Source: Bacteroidales bacterium
GTDB lineage: Bacteria > Bacteroidota > Bacteroidia > Bacteroidales > Muribaculaceae
Length of the DNA stretch: 60,922 nucleotides
Reading direction: 5' to 3'
Assembly: GCA_015061055.1 (NCBI GenBank)
Contig: SUXH01000006.1
Coordinates: 1 to 60,922 of the forward strand
Numbering within the stretch: the stretch's first letter is position 1; the number at the start of each line of letters is the position of its first letter. Positions 1 to 7,674 of this stretch are shown here, one piece after another. The notes below the pieces were generated by a model. That model did not search any database. It was not told where the DNA came from and saw nothing but the letters and a program-made list of their open reading frames with translations. Made by a program: the position numbers and the translations under genes.

Positions 1-2
1 TG

Positions 3-87
3 CGGAGAGAGAGGGATTCGAACCCCCGGAAGCTCTCACTTCAACGGTTTTCAAGACCGCCGCAATCGACCACTCTGCCATCTCTCC
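3..87 (-). tRNA. tRNA-Ser (UGA)
   Basis: Read on the minus strand, this is an 85-nt tRNA with acceptor stem GGAGAGA pairing with TCTCTCC, a T-arm with GGTTCGAATCC, a long variable arm typical of class II (serine) tRNAs, and an anticodon loop CTTGAAA giving anticodon UGA. The discriminator base is G. The trailing genomic bases are CA rather than CCA, so the CCA end is probably added after transcription. Confidence 0.95.
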
Positions 88-135
88 AGACGACCTCTAT
101 CATTGCTGATTTGAGTTGTTGTCGTTTAACGAGTG

Positions 136-167
136 CAAAGGTAGAACTATTTTTGATTCTGTGCAAA
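136..167 (-). promoter_or_regulatory. promoter of tRNA-Ser
   Basis: On the minus strand there is a TTTG (-33 box, plus-strand 164-167), exactly 20 bases, then TACCTTTG (plus-strand 136-143). This is a full match to the Bacteroidota primary-sigma consensus TTTG-N19-21-TAnnTTTG. It lies about 50 bases upstream of the mature tRNA 5' end. Confidence 0.75.
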
Positions 168-241
168 TATTTTAGTGGTTTTTTTGAGATTTTTTTGATG
201 AAAATATTCAAAAAAACAGTTGGGTATTTGCAAGTGCTTGA

Positions 242-2695
242 TTACTCGAGTTCTACGATTGTTATGCCTGCGCCACCAAATTGAACGTGCTCATCGCGAT
301 AGCTTTTTACATTGGGTATTGCGTTGAGGTATTCTCGTATTCTGACTTTTAATATGCCTGTACCTGTACCATGAAGTATTCTTACCTGGCGAATATTGAA
401 TTGTGTGGCGTCGTCGATGAAGTAGGTAACAGCTTGTATTGCTTCATCGGCACGCATACCGCGGACGTCTATTTCCTGCTTGAAATTCAGTTGTCGCTTA
501 CGCATTTCATCGGTGGTAGAACGGCTGATAAACGGTTTTTCGATTTTTTGTTTAGGCTGTGCCTGTGATTTTTTTAGTTTCTTGAGTTCTACTTTTGTCT
601 TTAGCATACCAAATGCTACGATGGCGTATTTACCTTCGATAGATATGATTTGTCCGATGGTGTCGCTACCTTCCATCGTAACGTTGTCGTTGATATTGAA
701 AGTGATTGTTTCAACTTTTGGCTTTTCGGAATGTGTCTTCTTCTTGTTCTTCTTGCCATGAGGCTGAATTGTTTTTATGTCGCTTTCGCTATCGGAATGC
801 TCTTGTGCAATGCGTTGCTTGAACTCGTCGAGTTGTCGACGAATTTCTTTGGTCTGTTCTTTTTCAGCTTGAGCGCGTTTTATGTCGTGAATAGTGCGTT
901 CGATGGTGGCATTGCTCTTGGATAACAGCTCTTTAGCCTCTTGTCGAGCCGCATGAATAATGTCGCGACGCTCTTTGTTGAGTGATTCTGCTTGCTGGTT
1001 GTATCTTTCGATTATATCATCGATTTTTTTCTGCTTGGCGCGTATTTCTTGTCGCTTGTTTTCCCAATATCGTCGGTCGCGAGCGATGTCGAGCAGATAT
1101 TTGTCCATATTAACATAGTCGGAACCAACAATTTCGATGGCTTCGTCAACTACGTTGTGAGGTAAACCTATTTTGCGTGCTATCTCGATTGCAAATGAAC
1201 TTCCCGGGTAGCCCATTGAGAGTTTGAATAGAGGTTGCATTTTGCTACGATCGTAGAGCATAGCACCATTTACGATGCCTTCGCTATCGTCGGCAAATGT
1301 TTTTAGGTTTTGATAGTGTGTAGTGATTACTCCAAACGTTTTCTTGTCGTTGAGCTGATGTAATATTGCTTGGGCTATCGCACCACCAATCTGAGGTTCA
1401 GTACCACCGCCAAATTCGTCGATAAGCACGATTGTGCTATCGTTTGCTTTCTGAAGAAAATATTTCATATTGGTGATATGTGAACTGTAGGTGCTGAGGT
1501 CGTTTTCGAGTGATTGTTCGTCGCCTATGTCGATGAAAATGCTTTTGAAAATGCCTACGTGCGAGTTGGCGTGCATAGGAGGAAGCATACCGCATTGAGT
1601 CATATATTGTACTGCTCCCACAGTTTTCAAACACACTGATTTACCTCCGGCATTGGGACCTGAAATGAGTAGAATGCGGTCGTTGCCGTCGAGTGTGATG
1701 TCGAGTGGAACGACTTGCTTGTTGTGTTCGCGCAATGAAAGGAATAGTGCAGGGTGAATGGCGTGATACCATTCGATTTGTGGGCGTTCTTCGAGTATGG
1801 GCATATTGCAATCGAGCTCTTGCGCAAAAAGGGCTTTGGCACGAATGAAATCGATTTGTCCAAGCAGGTCGTAGGATTCGAGCATATCGTCGATGTGTGG
1901 GCGAATGAAGTCGGCTATTTCGGTGAGAATACGAATTATCTCGCGTCGCATATCGGCTTCGAGTTCACGAATGGTGTTGTTGGCTTCAACTATTTCTCCC
2001 GGCTCGATGTAAACGGTCTTACCTGTTGCCGATTCGTCGTGAACGATACCATGAATTTTGCGCTTATTCATAGGCGCTACGGGAATAACGAGACGTCCGT
2101 CGCGCACTGATGGTGAAACGTCGGCATCGAGAATGCCCGACAGTTTGCCTTCGGTGATGATGCGTCGCAGAATACCGTTGATACTCGCAGTAGTGGTTTG
2201 TATGGCTTGCTTTATTGAAAGAAGAAGCGGTGACGCATTGTCCTTGATGTTGCCAAACTTGTCGAGTATGGCATCAATTTCTTTCATTACCTCGTTGAAC
2301 GATTGCATATTGGAGCAAAGCGTGGTGAGGTGAGGGTAGGGCGTAGTACCTTCTTCATTTTTGCGAGCGAAAAAGGCAGATATTGCGCCTATCGTACCGA
2401 GAGATTTTCGCAATTTGAACAATTCGTCGGCCGGCATATATGACCCAAATGCCCGAATACTGTGTAGCGAATGAGTTGCATCGTGGAAATGACTTAGAGG
2501 GAATTCCTCTTTTGTGGTGATTATGGCAAGGAATTCATTAGTCTCGCTTAGTAAACGCAGCACAGTGTCGTAGTGCGAGCAAAATTCCATATTTTTGGTG
2601 TGAGCCACTCCAAGCGGACTCATACAATTGCTTTCGACGACCTTACGAATGGTGTCGAATCCTACTTTTGCTTCAAAATTCTTTGGGTATATCAT
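242..2695 (-). CDS. mutS2: MutS2 family ATPase/endonuclease with C-terminal Smr domain
   Basis: 817 residues, close to the usual MutS2 length. The Walker A motif GPNAGGKS lies around residue 345-352, followed by the signature and Walker B region with DEFGGGTEP. A long charged coiled-coil stretch (about 500-640) leads to a C-terminal Smr nuclease domain with EIDVRGMRADEA and LHGTGTG. MutS2 proteins lack the mismatch-recognition domain of MutS. In other bacteria they suppress homologous recombination or act on stalled, collided ribosomes. The gene stands alone between tRNA-Ser and a CatA-like gene. A TAAATTTG box ends only eight bases before the ATG, so the mRNA leader must be very short. Confidence 0.95.
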   Translation of the reverse strand: MIYPKNFEAKVGFDTIRKVVESNCMSPLGVAHTKNMEFCSHYDTVLRLLSETNEFLAIITTKEEFPLSHFHDATHSLHSIRAFGSYMPADELFKLRKSLGTIGAISAFFARKNEEGTTPYPHLTTLCSNMQSFNEVMKEIDAILDKFGNIKDNASPLLLSIKQAIQTTTASINGILRRIITEGKLSGILDADVSPSVRDGRLVIPVAPMNKRKIHGIVHDESATGKTVYIEPGEIVEANNTIRELEADMRREIIRILTEIADFIRPHIDDMLESYDLLGQIDFIRAKALFAQELDCNMPILEERPQIEWYHAIHPALFLSLREHNKQVVPLDITLDGNDRILLISGPNAGGKSVCLKTVGAVQYMTQCGMLPPMHANSHVGIFKSIFIDIGDEQSLENDLSTYSSHITNMKYFLQKANDSTIVLIDEFGGGTEPQIGGAIAQAILHQLNDKKTFGVITTHYQNLKTFADDSEGIVNGAMLYDRSKMQPLFKLSMGYPGSSFAIEIARKIGLPHNVVDEAIEIVGSDYVNMDKYLLDIARDRRYWENKRQEIRAKQKKIDDIIERYNQQAESLNKERRDIIHAARQEAKELLSKSNATIERTIHDIKRAQAEKEQTKEIRRQLDEFKQRIAQEHSDSESDIKTIQPHGKKNKKKTHSEKPKVETITFNINDNVTMEGSDTIGQIISIEGKYAIVAFGMLKTKVELKKLKKSQAQPKQKIEKPFISRSTTDEMRKRQLNFKQEIDVRGMRADEAIQAVTYFIDDATQFNIRQVRILHGTGTGILKVRIREYLNAIPNVKSYRDEHVQFGGAGITIVELE

Positions 2696-2703
2696 ACTGT
2701 GTG

Positions 2704-2711
2704 CAAATTTA
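2704..2711 (-). promoter_or_regulatory. -7 box of mutS2 (very short leader)
   Basis: The minus strand reads TAAATTTG, matching TAnnTTTG, with only eight bases before the mutS2 ATG. With the usual few bases between box and transcription start, the 5' leader would be about 1-4 nt. Confidence 0.5.
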
Positions 2712-2791
2712 CTAAAAATATTGCAATTAAAGGGGAAAGTTGTGTGTGTCGATAGGTTTAAGATGGTGATGTATTTACCATTGGGATGTTT

Positions 2792-3409
2792 TCAAAATCG
2801 GTTTATTTCCTTTTGCAACAGTTTCAGAAACATAGCACCATGTCCACCATCCATCTGAACATGATGAAACTGGAAGGAAATAGGGAGTGTGGTTTTGAAC
2901 CATCCTTTGCGGTATTTGCCCCACATTACCATTGGATTGCAGAACTTATCAGTGTATTGGTTTACTATACAATCAAGCTCAGTCTGCACTATTGCTGAAG
3001 TGCCAACTATCATGTAATCTTCCAAAAAAGAACTCTTGCACTCTGCCGATACTTGTGCTGTAAGAGTATTATAGACTTCAATAAACTTTGTAATATCCTC
3101 GGTGAATGGGATGTCGCATGAATTAATTCCACCTTTGCAATTGTTGACAATCACGTTTATTGCAATGTCATCGAATTGGAATAGTTTGCCGGCGTCAGGA
3201 AGTAGATAGAACTCCTTTATCTGGGTTGCAGCCTTTCCAATGCACCAGCAAAGGAGAGCATTGAATTTTACATTGGTCTTTTTACTTGTTTTAAGCAGGT
3301 TGCTTACTTCATAGGTTTTGGTAAGGGTAACCATTGGCATGGGCGATGTCATCCACATCTCAAATGCCTCTGCTCTATCAGTATCTTTGGGGTTTACTTC
3401 AGTTTTCAT
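2792..3409 (-). CDS. CatA-like (chloramphenicol acetyltransferase family) O-acetyltransferase
   Basis: 205 residues, the size of classical trimeric type A chloramphenicol acetyltransferases (about 210-220). The active-site motif HHxxxDG is present as HHVQMDGGH (H182, H183; the second His is the predicted general base), preceded by a PISFQFHH strand. Bacteroidales chromosomes commonly carry CatA-like proteins whose substrate is unknown, so membership in the fold does not prove drug resistance. The gene lies between two unrelated genes, just downstream of the terminator of the GGGtGRT operon, and nothing near it suggests a resistance element. Family call is firm; substrate unknown. Confidence 0.85.
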   Translation of the reverse strand: MKTEVNPKDTDRAEAFEMWMTSPMPMVTLTKTYEVSNLLKTSKKTNVKFNALLCWCIGKAATQIKEFYLLPDAGKLFQFDDIAINVIVNNCKGGINSCDIPFTEDITKFIEVYNTLTAQVSAECKSSFLEDYMIVGTSAIVQTELDCIVNQYTDKFCNPMVMWGKYRKGWFKTTLPISFQFHHVQMDGGHGAMFLKLLQKEINRF

Positions 3410-3426
3410 ACAGTAAAGTTAAAAAA

Positions 3427-3452
3427 GGAGACACACCCAAAAGTGTATCTCC
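3427..3452 (-). terminator. intrinsic terminator after the GGGtGRT gene
   Basis: On the minus strand GGAGATACAC and GTGTCTCC form an imperfect stem, followed immediately by TTTTTT. It lies 25 bases past the stop of the 3478-4488 gene and just before the CatA-like start. Confidence 0.65.
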
Positions 3453-3477
3453 GTAACGTTTATTGAGATTCAATAAA

Positions 3478-4488
3478 TTACTTGTTAAGAGCTGTAGCAA
3501 CGTCAACAGCACAAGCCACTGTACAACCTACCATCGGGTTGTTACCGATACCAAGGAAGCCCATCATCTCAACGTGTGCAGGAACTGAAGAAGAACCAGC
3601 GAATTGAGCATCAGAGTGCATACGACCAAGAGTATCAGTCATACCATAAGAAGCAGGACCTGCAGCCATATTATCAGGGTGAAGTGTACGACCTGTACCA
3701 CCACCTGAAGCTACTGAGAAGTAAGGCTTACCTGCAAGTACGCGTTCCTTCTTGTAAGTACCGGCTACAGGGTGTTGGAAACGAGTTGGGTTAGTTGAGT
3801 TACCTGTGATAGATACGTCAACACCTTCGTGCCACATTACCTTAACACCTTCGCGAACGTCGTCAACGCCGTAGCATTTAACCTTAGCACGAGGACCGTT
3901 TGAGTAAGCGATTTCCTTAACGATGTTCAATTCACCTGTAGCGTAGTCAAATTCAGTTTGCACGTAAGTGAAACCATTGATACGAGAGATGATCATAGCA
4001 GCATCCTTACCAAGACCGTTCAAGATAACGCGAAGAGGTTCTTTGCGTACTTTATCAGCCTTAGCAGCAATCTTGATAGCACCTTCAGCAGCAGCGAAAG
4101 ATTCGTGACCTGCAAGGAAAGCGAAACACTTAGTTTCTTCGCGAAGAAGACGAGCAGCAAGGTTACCATGACCAAGACCTACAAGACGGTCGTCAGCAAC
4201 AGAACCAGGGATACAGAATGCTTGAAGACCGATACCGATAGCTTCGGCAGCATCGGCAGCGTTTTTGCAACCTTTCTTCAATGCGATAGCGCAACCTACA
4301 ACGTAAGCCCACTTAGCATTTTCGAAACAGATAGGTTGAGTTTCTTCACAAGCCTTATAAGGATCGATACCATAAGATTCGCAGATAGCGTTAGCTTCTT
4401 CAATATCTTTAATGCCGTTTTCGTTCAAAGCAGCAAGAATTTGCTTGATACGACGGTCTTGACTTTCAAATTTTACTTCTCTAATCAT
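3478..4488 (-). CDS. GGGtGRT protein (conserved, function unknown)
   Basis: 336 residues. The name-giving motif GGGTGRT is at about residues 260-266 within SVASGGGTGRTLHPDN. The protein has many cysteines (for example GCAIALKKGCKN, AFCIPGS and GCTVACAVD near the C-terminus) and glycine-rich loops. Recognised from memory as the GGGtGRT family, which sits beside an iron-sulfur scaffold-like gene in many anaerobes, as here: the NifU-like gene ends only 17 bases upstream, so the two are almost certainly co-transcribed. Neither a signal peptide nor membrane segments are visible, so it is probably cytoplasmic. A role with iron-sulfur clusters or redox is inferred only from the partner and the cysteines. 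Confidence 0.85.
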   Translation of the reverse strand: MIREVKFESQDRRIKQILAALNENGIKDIEEANAICESYGIDPYKACEETQPICFENAKWAYVVGCAIALKKGCKNAADAAEAIGIGLQAFCIPGSVADDRLVGLGHGNLAARLLREETKCFAFLAGHESFAAAEGAIKIAAKADKVRKEPLRVILNGLGKDAAMIISRINGFTYVQTEFDYATGELNIVKEIAYSNGPRAKVKCYGVDDVREGVKVMWHEGVDVSITGNSTNPTRFQHPVAGTYKKERVLAGKPYFSVASGGGTGRTLHPDNMAAGPASYGMTDTLGRMHSDAQFAGSSSVPAHVEMMGFLGIGNNPMVGCTVACAVDVATALNK

Positions 4489-4505
4489 AGTTGTAATCCT
4501 CCTTA

Positions 4506-5198
4506 TTATTCTTTACGTGGGTCAATATATTTAGCTGCTTCTTCAAAACGTCCGTAGTGTCCTTTAGCTTGCTGTAGAGCTTCTTCAGCAGGAACGCCCT
4601 TCTTCAAGAAATCGGTGAATTTTCCAAGGTGAAGGAATTCGTAACCGATAACTTGGTTATCTTCGTCAAGAGCCATACGAGTACAGTAGCCTTCAGCCAT
4701 TTCAAGGTAGCGAGGACCTTTAGCCAAAGTACCGAACATAGTACCAACTTGGCTACGAAGACCCTTACCAAGGTCTTCAAGAGATGCACCTACTACAAGA
4801 CCGCCTTCAGAGAAAGCAGACTGAGTGCGTCCGTAAACGATTTGTAAGAATAATTCACGCATAGCAGTGTTGATAGCATCGCACACAAGGTCGGTGTTCA
4901 AAGCTTCAAGGATGGTCTTACCAGGAAGAATTTCACTAGCCATAGCAGCAGAGTGAGTCATACCAGAGCAACCGATAGTTTCAACCAAAGCTTCTTGAAT
5001 GATACCTTCTTTTACGTTAAGAGTCAATTTGCACGCGCCTTGTTGAGGAGCACACCAACCGATACCATGAGTAAGACCTGAAATGTCTTTGATTTCTTTT
5101 GATCTAACCCATTTTCCTTCTTCAGGAATTGGCGCTGATGGATGGTTTGCACCCTTCTTTACACAGCACATTTCTTGTACTTCGTGTGAATAAACCAT
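4506..5198 (-). CDS. NifU-like iron-sulfur cluster assembly scaffold protein
   Basis: 230 residues, resembling the NifU/IscU N-terminal fold. Candidate cluster ligands are the cysteines in EMCCVKKG near the N-terminus, in GIGWCAPQQGAC and in ETIGCSGMTHSAA, the last resembling the GCxxxxAS segment of IscU-like scaffolds. It is longer than a simple IscU (about 130 residues) and carries a distinct C-terminal half (GYCTRM, FLHLGKFTDFLKKG). It is the first gene of the operon with the GGGtGRT gene. There is no cysteine desulfurase (iscS/sufS) beside it, so it may be a dedicated scaffold for its partner rather than the general housekeeping one. Family call good; exact role inferred. Confidence 0.8.
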   Translation of the reverse strand: MVYSHEVQEMCCVKKGANHPSAPIPEEGKWVRSKEIKDISGLTHGIGWCAPQQGACKLTLNVKEGIIQEALVETIGCSGMTHSAAMASEILPGKTILEALNTDLVCDAINTAMRELFLQIVYGRTQSAFSEGGLVVGASLEDLGKGLRSQVGTMFGTLAKGPRYLEMAEGYCTRMALDEDNQVIGYEFLHLGKFTDFLKKGVPAEEALQQAKGHYGRFEEAAKYIDPRKE

Positions 5199-5320
5199 AA
5201 TTGTTTTAGTTTTTTTAAAAATTAAATGTTATAGTTTTATTATCTCTTTGTTAATTCTCATTGAGATGTAGTAGTGTACTTGTGAGTACACTATTATCCA
5301 TTTTCAATGTAAAATTACAT

Positions 5321-5357
5321 AAAAAAGCCCACTCCACAAAAAGGAATGGACTTTTTT
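5321..5357 (-). terminator. bidirectional-looking terminator
   Basis: AAAAAAGCCCACTCC and GGAATGGACTTTTTT form a nine-pair stem (two G-U pairs) flanked by A and T tracts on both sides. On the minus strand it ends the lipoprotein gene at 5386-5847. It also insulates the downstream NifU/GGGtGRT operon. Confidence 0.75.
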
Positions 5358-5385
5358 AATGATTTTTTATAAGAATGGTGCGTTT

Positions 5386-5847
5386 TTATTTGTTTCGTAT
5401 ATAGTTTTTTGCCCCTTGAGTGGCATTGTGCAACTTTAATGAGTCGGATGTAAGAGTTACGATACCCCAACTAACAGTGTCCTGCAACTGCGGGTCGACA
5501 GCACTTTGTGAAATCATAGTGATAGTGTCGCCCATTTGATCCCACATTTGATATACCATAGTGGTAACTGTGATGGAGTCGGCTTGATTTTTTCTATTCT
5601 TTTTCTTCTCCTTTTTTATTTCGGGAGTACCTTCCATAGTTTTGTCGCGGTTGAATTTTACTTTTTTGGTGGGTGTCGTGGTTTGGTGGGTGTCGTTGAT
5701 GGGCACTTCAATCCATTCGCCTATGATTTCGATTACTGAATCGCCTTGAAGGACTTCTTCTTCGGCTAGCATCTCATTTGCGCCTTTGGTTTTTGAACAG
5801 GAACTTAATAGTGCGATAGCAAAGGCAAAATACATTAACTTTTTCAT
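5386..5847 (-). CDS. lipoprotein, lipocalin-like
   Basis: 153 residues with a clear lipoprotein signal: MKKLMYFAFAIALLSSC, with the lipobox LSSC and acylated Cys17. After it come IIGEWIEVP, a Lys-rich linker with KVKFNRDKT, and VSWGIVTLTSDSLKLHN. This resembles the small lipocalin-like lipoproteins of Bacteroidales (a G-x-W opening followed by beta strands). It is probably anchored in the outer membrane. The ligand is unknown. Monocistronic, with a strong terminator downstream. Confidence 0.7.
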   Translation of the reverse strand: MKKLMYFAFAIALLSSCSKTKGANEMLAEEEVLQGDSVIEIIGEWIEVPINDTHQTTTPTKKVKFNRDKTMEGTPEIKKEKKKNRKNQADSITVTTMVYQMWDQMGDTITMISQSAVDPQLQDTVSWGIVTLTSDSLKLHNATQGAKNYIRNK

Positions 5848-5998
5848 ACTTCTGTTTTATTTTTAATTGTTATGTTGTTTTATCCAGTAGAGGATGTATG
5901 TTCGAACATCCTTAATAGATAACAAAAGTGTGTGAAAAAAGTTTTTACCTCGCAATGAGTGAGGCGATTGATGTATTGCAAGGGTGATGCAGGAATGG

Positions 5999-6307
5999 TC
6001 AGAAAGCGAGGCGATATTGCAGACCGTCGTGTGGTTGAGAATGCAGTTTTTGGGAAGTGAATTGTCTCTGTTGTTTATTGTTGATTCTTAGCAACAGATT
6101 TAATGCCCAACCTTGAGACTGATTTCGTACGTTGAGCTGTGCCAATCCGCAATAATCTTGGCACTCGGAGGTTATGGCATTAATTACTTCATTTATATTA
6201 GTGAAATTGCGAGCAACAATGGATTTGATTGTTTTGCCTTTTGCGATGATTGTTGCAAATACGTTGTCTTCTTTTGAGATTGTTTTTGAGTGTATCATAT
6301 TCATCAT
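5999..6307 (-). CDS. small conserved protein of unknown function
   Basis: 102 residues with no signal peptide or membrane segment. The segment GLAQLNVRNQSQGW followed by a hydrophobic strand resembles, from memory, small Bacteroidales proteins with an xIRNxxxGW motif. A good TAACTTTG promoter box (6327-6334, minus strand) about 20 bases upstream of the ATG supports a real gene. It is divergent from the next gene on the right. A second in-frame ATG follows directly (6304), so the exact start is uncertain. Confidence 0.55.
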   Translation of the reverse strand: MMNMIHSKTISKEDNVFATIIAKGKTIKSIVARNFTNINEVINAITSECQDYCGLAQLNVRNQSQGWALNLLLRINNKQQRQFTSQKLHSQPHDGLQYRLAF

Positions 6308-6326
6308 CCTTGTTGGTTTTACACTG

Positions 6327-6334
6327 CAAAGTTA
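6327..6334 (-). promoter_or_regulatory. -7 box for the 102-residue gene
   Basis: The minus strand reads TAACTTTG (consensus TAnnTTTG), 19 bases before the ATG at 6307, implying a leader of roughly 15 nt. Confidence 0.5.
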
Positions 6335-6418
6335 TGGGGAATGTGGGCAAGAAAATTTCCCATATTGTAAAAATATAGTTAAAAAGAACCGAATAAGGAG
6401 TAAAGATGTTTTAATGAT

Positions 6419-7591
6419 ATGAAACGTAGTGTAATATATGTGATTATGGTGCTTTGGGTGGTGGTGCTTGGAGCAAAGAAACAAGAAACAATGCAGAATT
6501 TTCTGTGTAGTGATAGAGTGAATTATGCGGCTTCGGCCGAAGTACTTGTAACGCTTCCCATAACACATCAAGATGTGAGATATAGAGTGAATGTGTTTTC
6601 GATATCTAACCCAAGCGATTCGTTGTTGCCTGTGAAGTATATGGTGGAACGAGTGGATACTTTGGGGGTGAGGTCGTTTGAGGCTTATTTTGATGGTAAT
6701 TTCTATTCTTTCTCGGGAAATAAGTTGAGAGAATATCATTGGGCTCAGGATTCGTTACCTTTTGTAGATAGAATGGTGAAAGGTCGTAATGTGTTAGGAG
6801 TGCATAAATCGGGAATGGTGTCGGTGTTGATTCCTGCAATAATGAGACGTGAACTTGAACGCATAGCAGCCGACAAGCGAAATAAATTGTTTCTTGATGC
6901 AGATACTGTGGTGGGAGGAGAAAATGTGTCGATGTTGAAAGTGGAAGAATATTTACGAGGTGCTCCTTCTCGATATATGGAGTTGGTTGTTGATAGAGAT
7001 AGAAAACCAAGTAGTTACATTGTGGTGTCGAGCCCGGGAGCTGTGGGAGAACAGTTGCTTGAAGTGGGGTTTAAGGATATTGAAGGTGTGTCGGAGATTG
7101 ATGAAAATGTGTTGATAGCTCGTTATCCTCAGATATTTGCCAAGTACCGAACAAATAATTATGGAGCAGAAGCATTGGTGGGAAAATCATTGCCATTGTT
7201 TACACTGCCATCGTTGTCGGGAGAGCGATATATATGGAAAGGGCGGTTTAATGTTCCAACGATGATGGTTTTTTTACAGAGTGGTGATGGGGTAAATGCC
7301 GAAACAATCAATGCGGTGAAACGTGCTTCGATAGAGTTGCCCCTTGTAACTGAAACGTTGTGGATTTTTATGGATAAGAATATGAGAGGCGTGGCAGATG
7401 ATATGAGTGGATTGGCTGAAGATTATACGACGCTATTCAATGCAGAACGATTTGCTATGCAGTGTGGGGTGGTTAGCACGCCAATGGTGATTCTTGTAGA
7501 TGAAGGAGGTGTTATTCGCAGTGTAATGGCGGGATATTCTCCCAACTTAAAAGCCGAACTTATGCAACGAGTGCTGAATATGACGCCATAG
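6419..7591 (+). CDS. exported protein with C-terminal thioredoxin-like domain lacking CxxC
   Basis: 390 residues. The N-terminus MKRSVIYVIMVLWVVVLG is a signal peptide or anchor. Residues about 30-240 form an all-beta-looking region resembling LolA-type lipoprotein-binding domains (weak). From about 250 the sequence follows the AhpC/TlpA pattern (VGKSLPLFTLPSLSGERYIW, then TMMVFLQSG, and GVVSTPMVILVDEGGVIRS with the cis-proline after T). Where thioredoxins have WCxxC this protein has LQSGDGV, so it cannot be a dithiol oxidoreductase. A structural or scaffold role at the envelope is inferred. The start follows AATGAT without a clear Shine-Dalgarno sequence, as is common in this phylum. Confidence 0.6.
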   Translation: MKRSVIYVIMVLWVVVLGAKKQETMQNFLCSDRVNYAASAEVLVTLPITHQDVRYRVNVFSISNPSDSLLPVKYMVERVDTLGVRSFEAYFDGNFYSFSGNKLREYHWAQDSLPFVDRMVKGRNVLGVHKSGMVSVLIPAIMRRELERIAADKRNKLFLDADTVVGGENVSMLKVEEYLRGAPSRYMELVVDRDRKPSSYIVVSSPGAVGEQLLEVGFKDIEGVSEIDENVLIARYPQIFAKYRTNNYGAEALVGKSLPLFTLPSLSGERYIWKGRFNVPTMMVFLQSGDGVNAETINAVKRASIELPLVTETLWIFMDKNMRGVADDMSGLAEDYTTLFNAERFAMQCGVVSTPMVILVDEGGVIRSVMAGYSPNLKAELMQRVLNMTP

Positions 7592-7674
7592 TGAATTTAT
7601 TGTGCCAAATACAATTTAGTTTCAAAACAAATTGTTAATTTTACAGAAATTTCAAATAAGTGTGATTTAGAGAG

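Noticed and set aside
1754..2110. 118-codon plus-strand frame inside mutS2
   Set aside because: Antisense shadow of a clear mutS2 frame with no family resemblance.
2792..3409. CatA-like gene as an acquired chloramphenicol-resistance gene
   Set aside because: No mobile element, integron or plasmid feature is nearby, and Bacteroidales chromosomes often carry CatA-like proteins of unknown substrate.
3958..4557. 199-codon plus-strand open frame over the GGGtGRT and NifU-like genes
   Set aside because: It is antisense to two well-supported genes, rich in Ser/Thr/Phe as expected for a shadow frame, and has no promoter.
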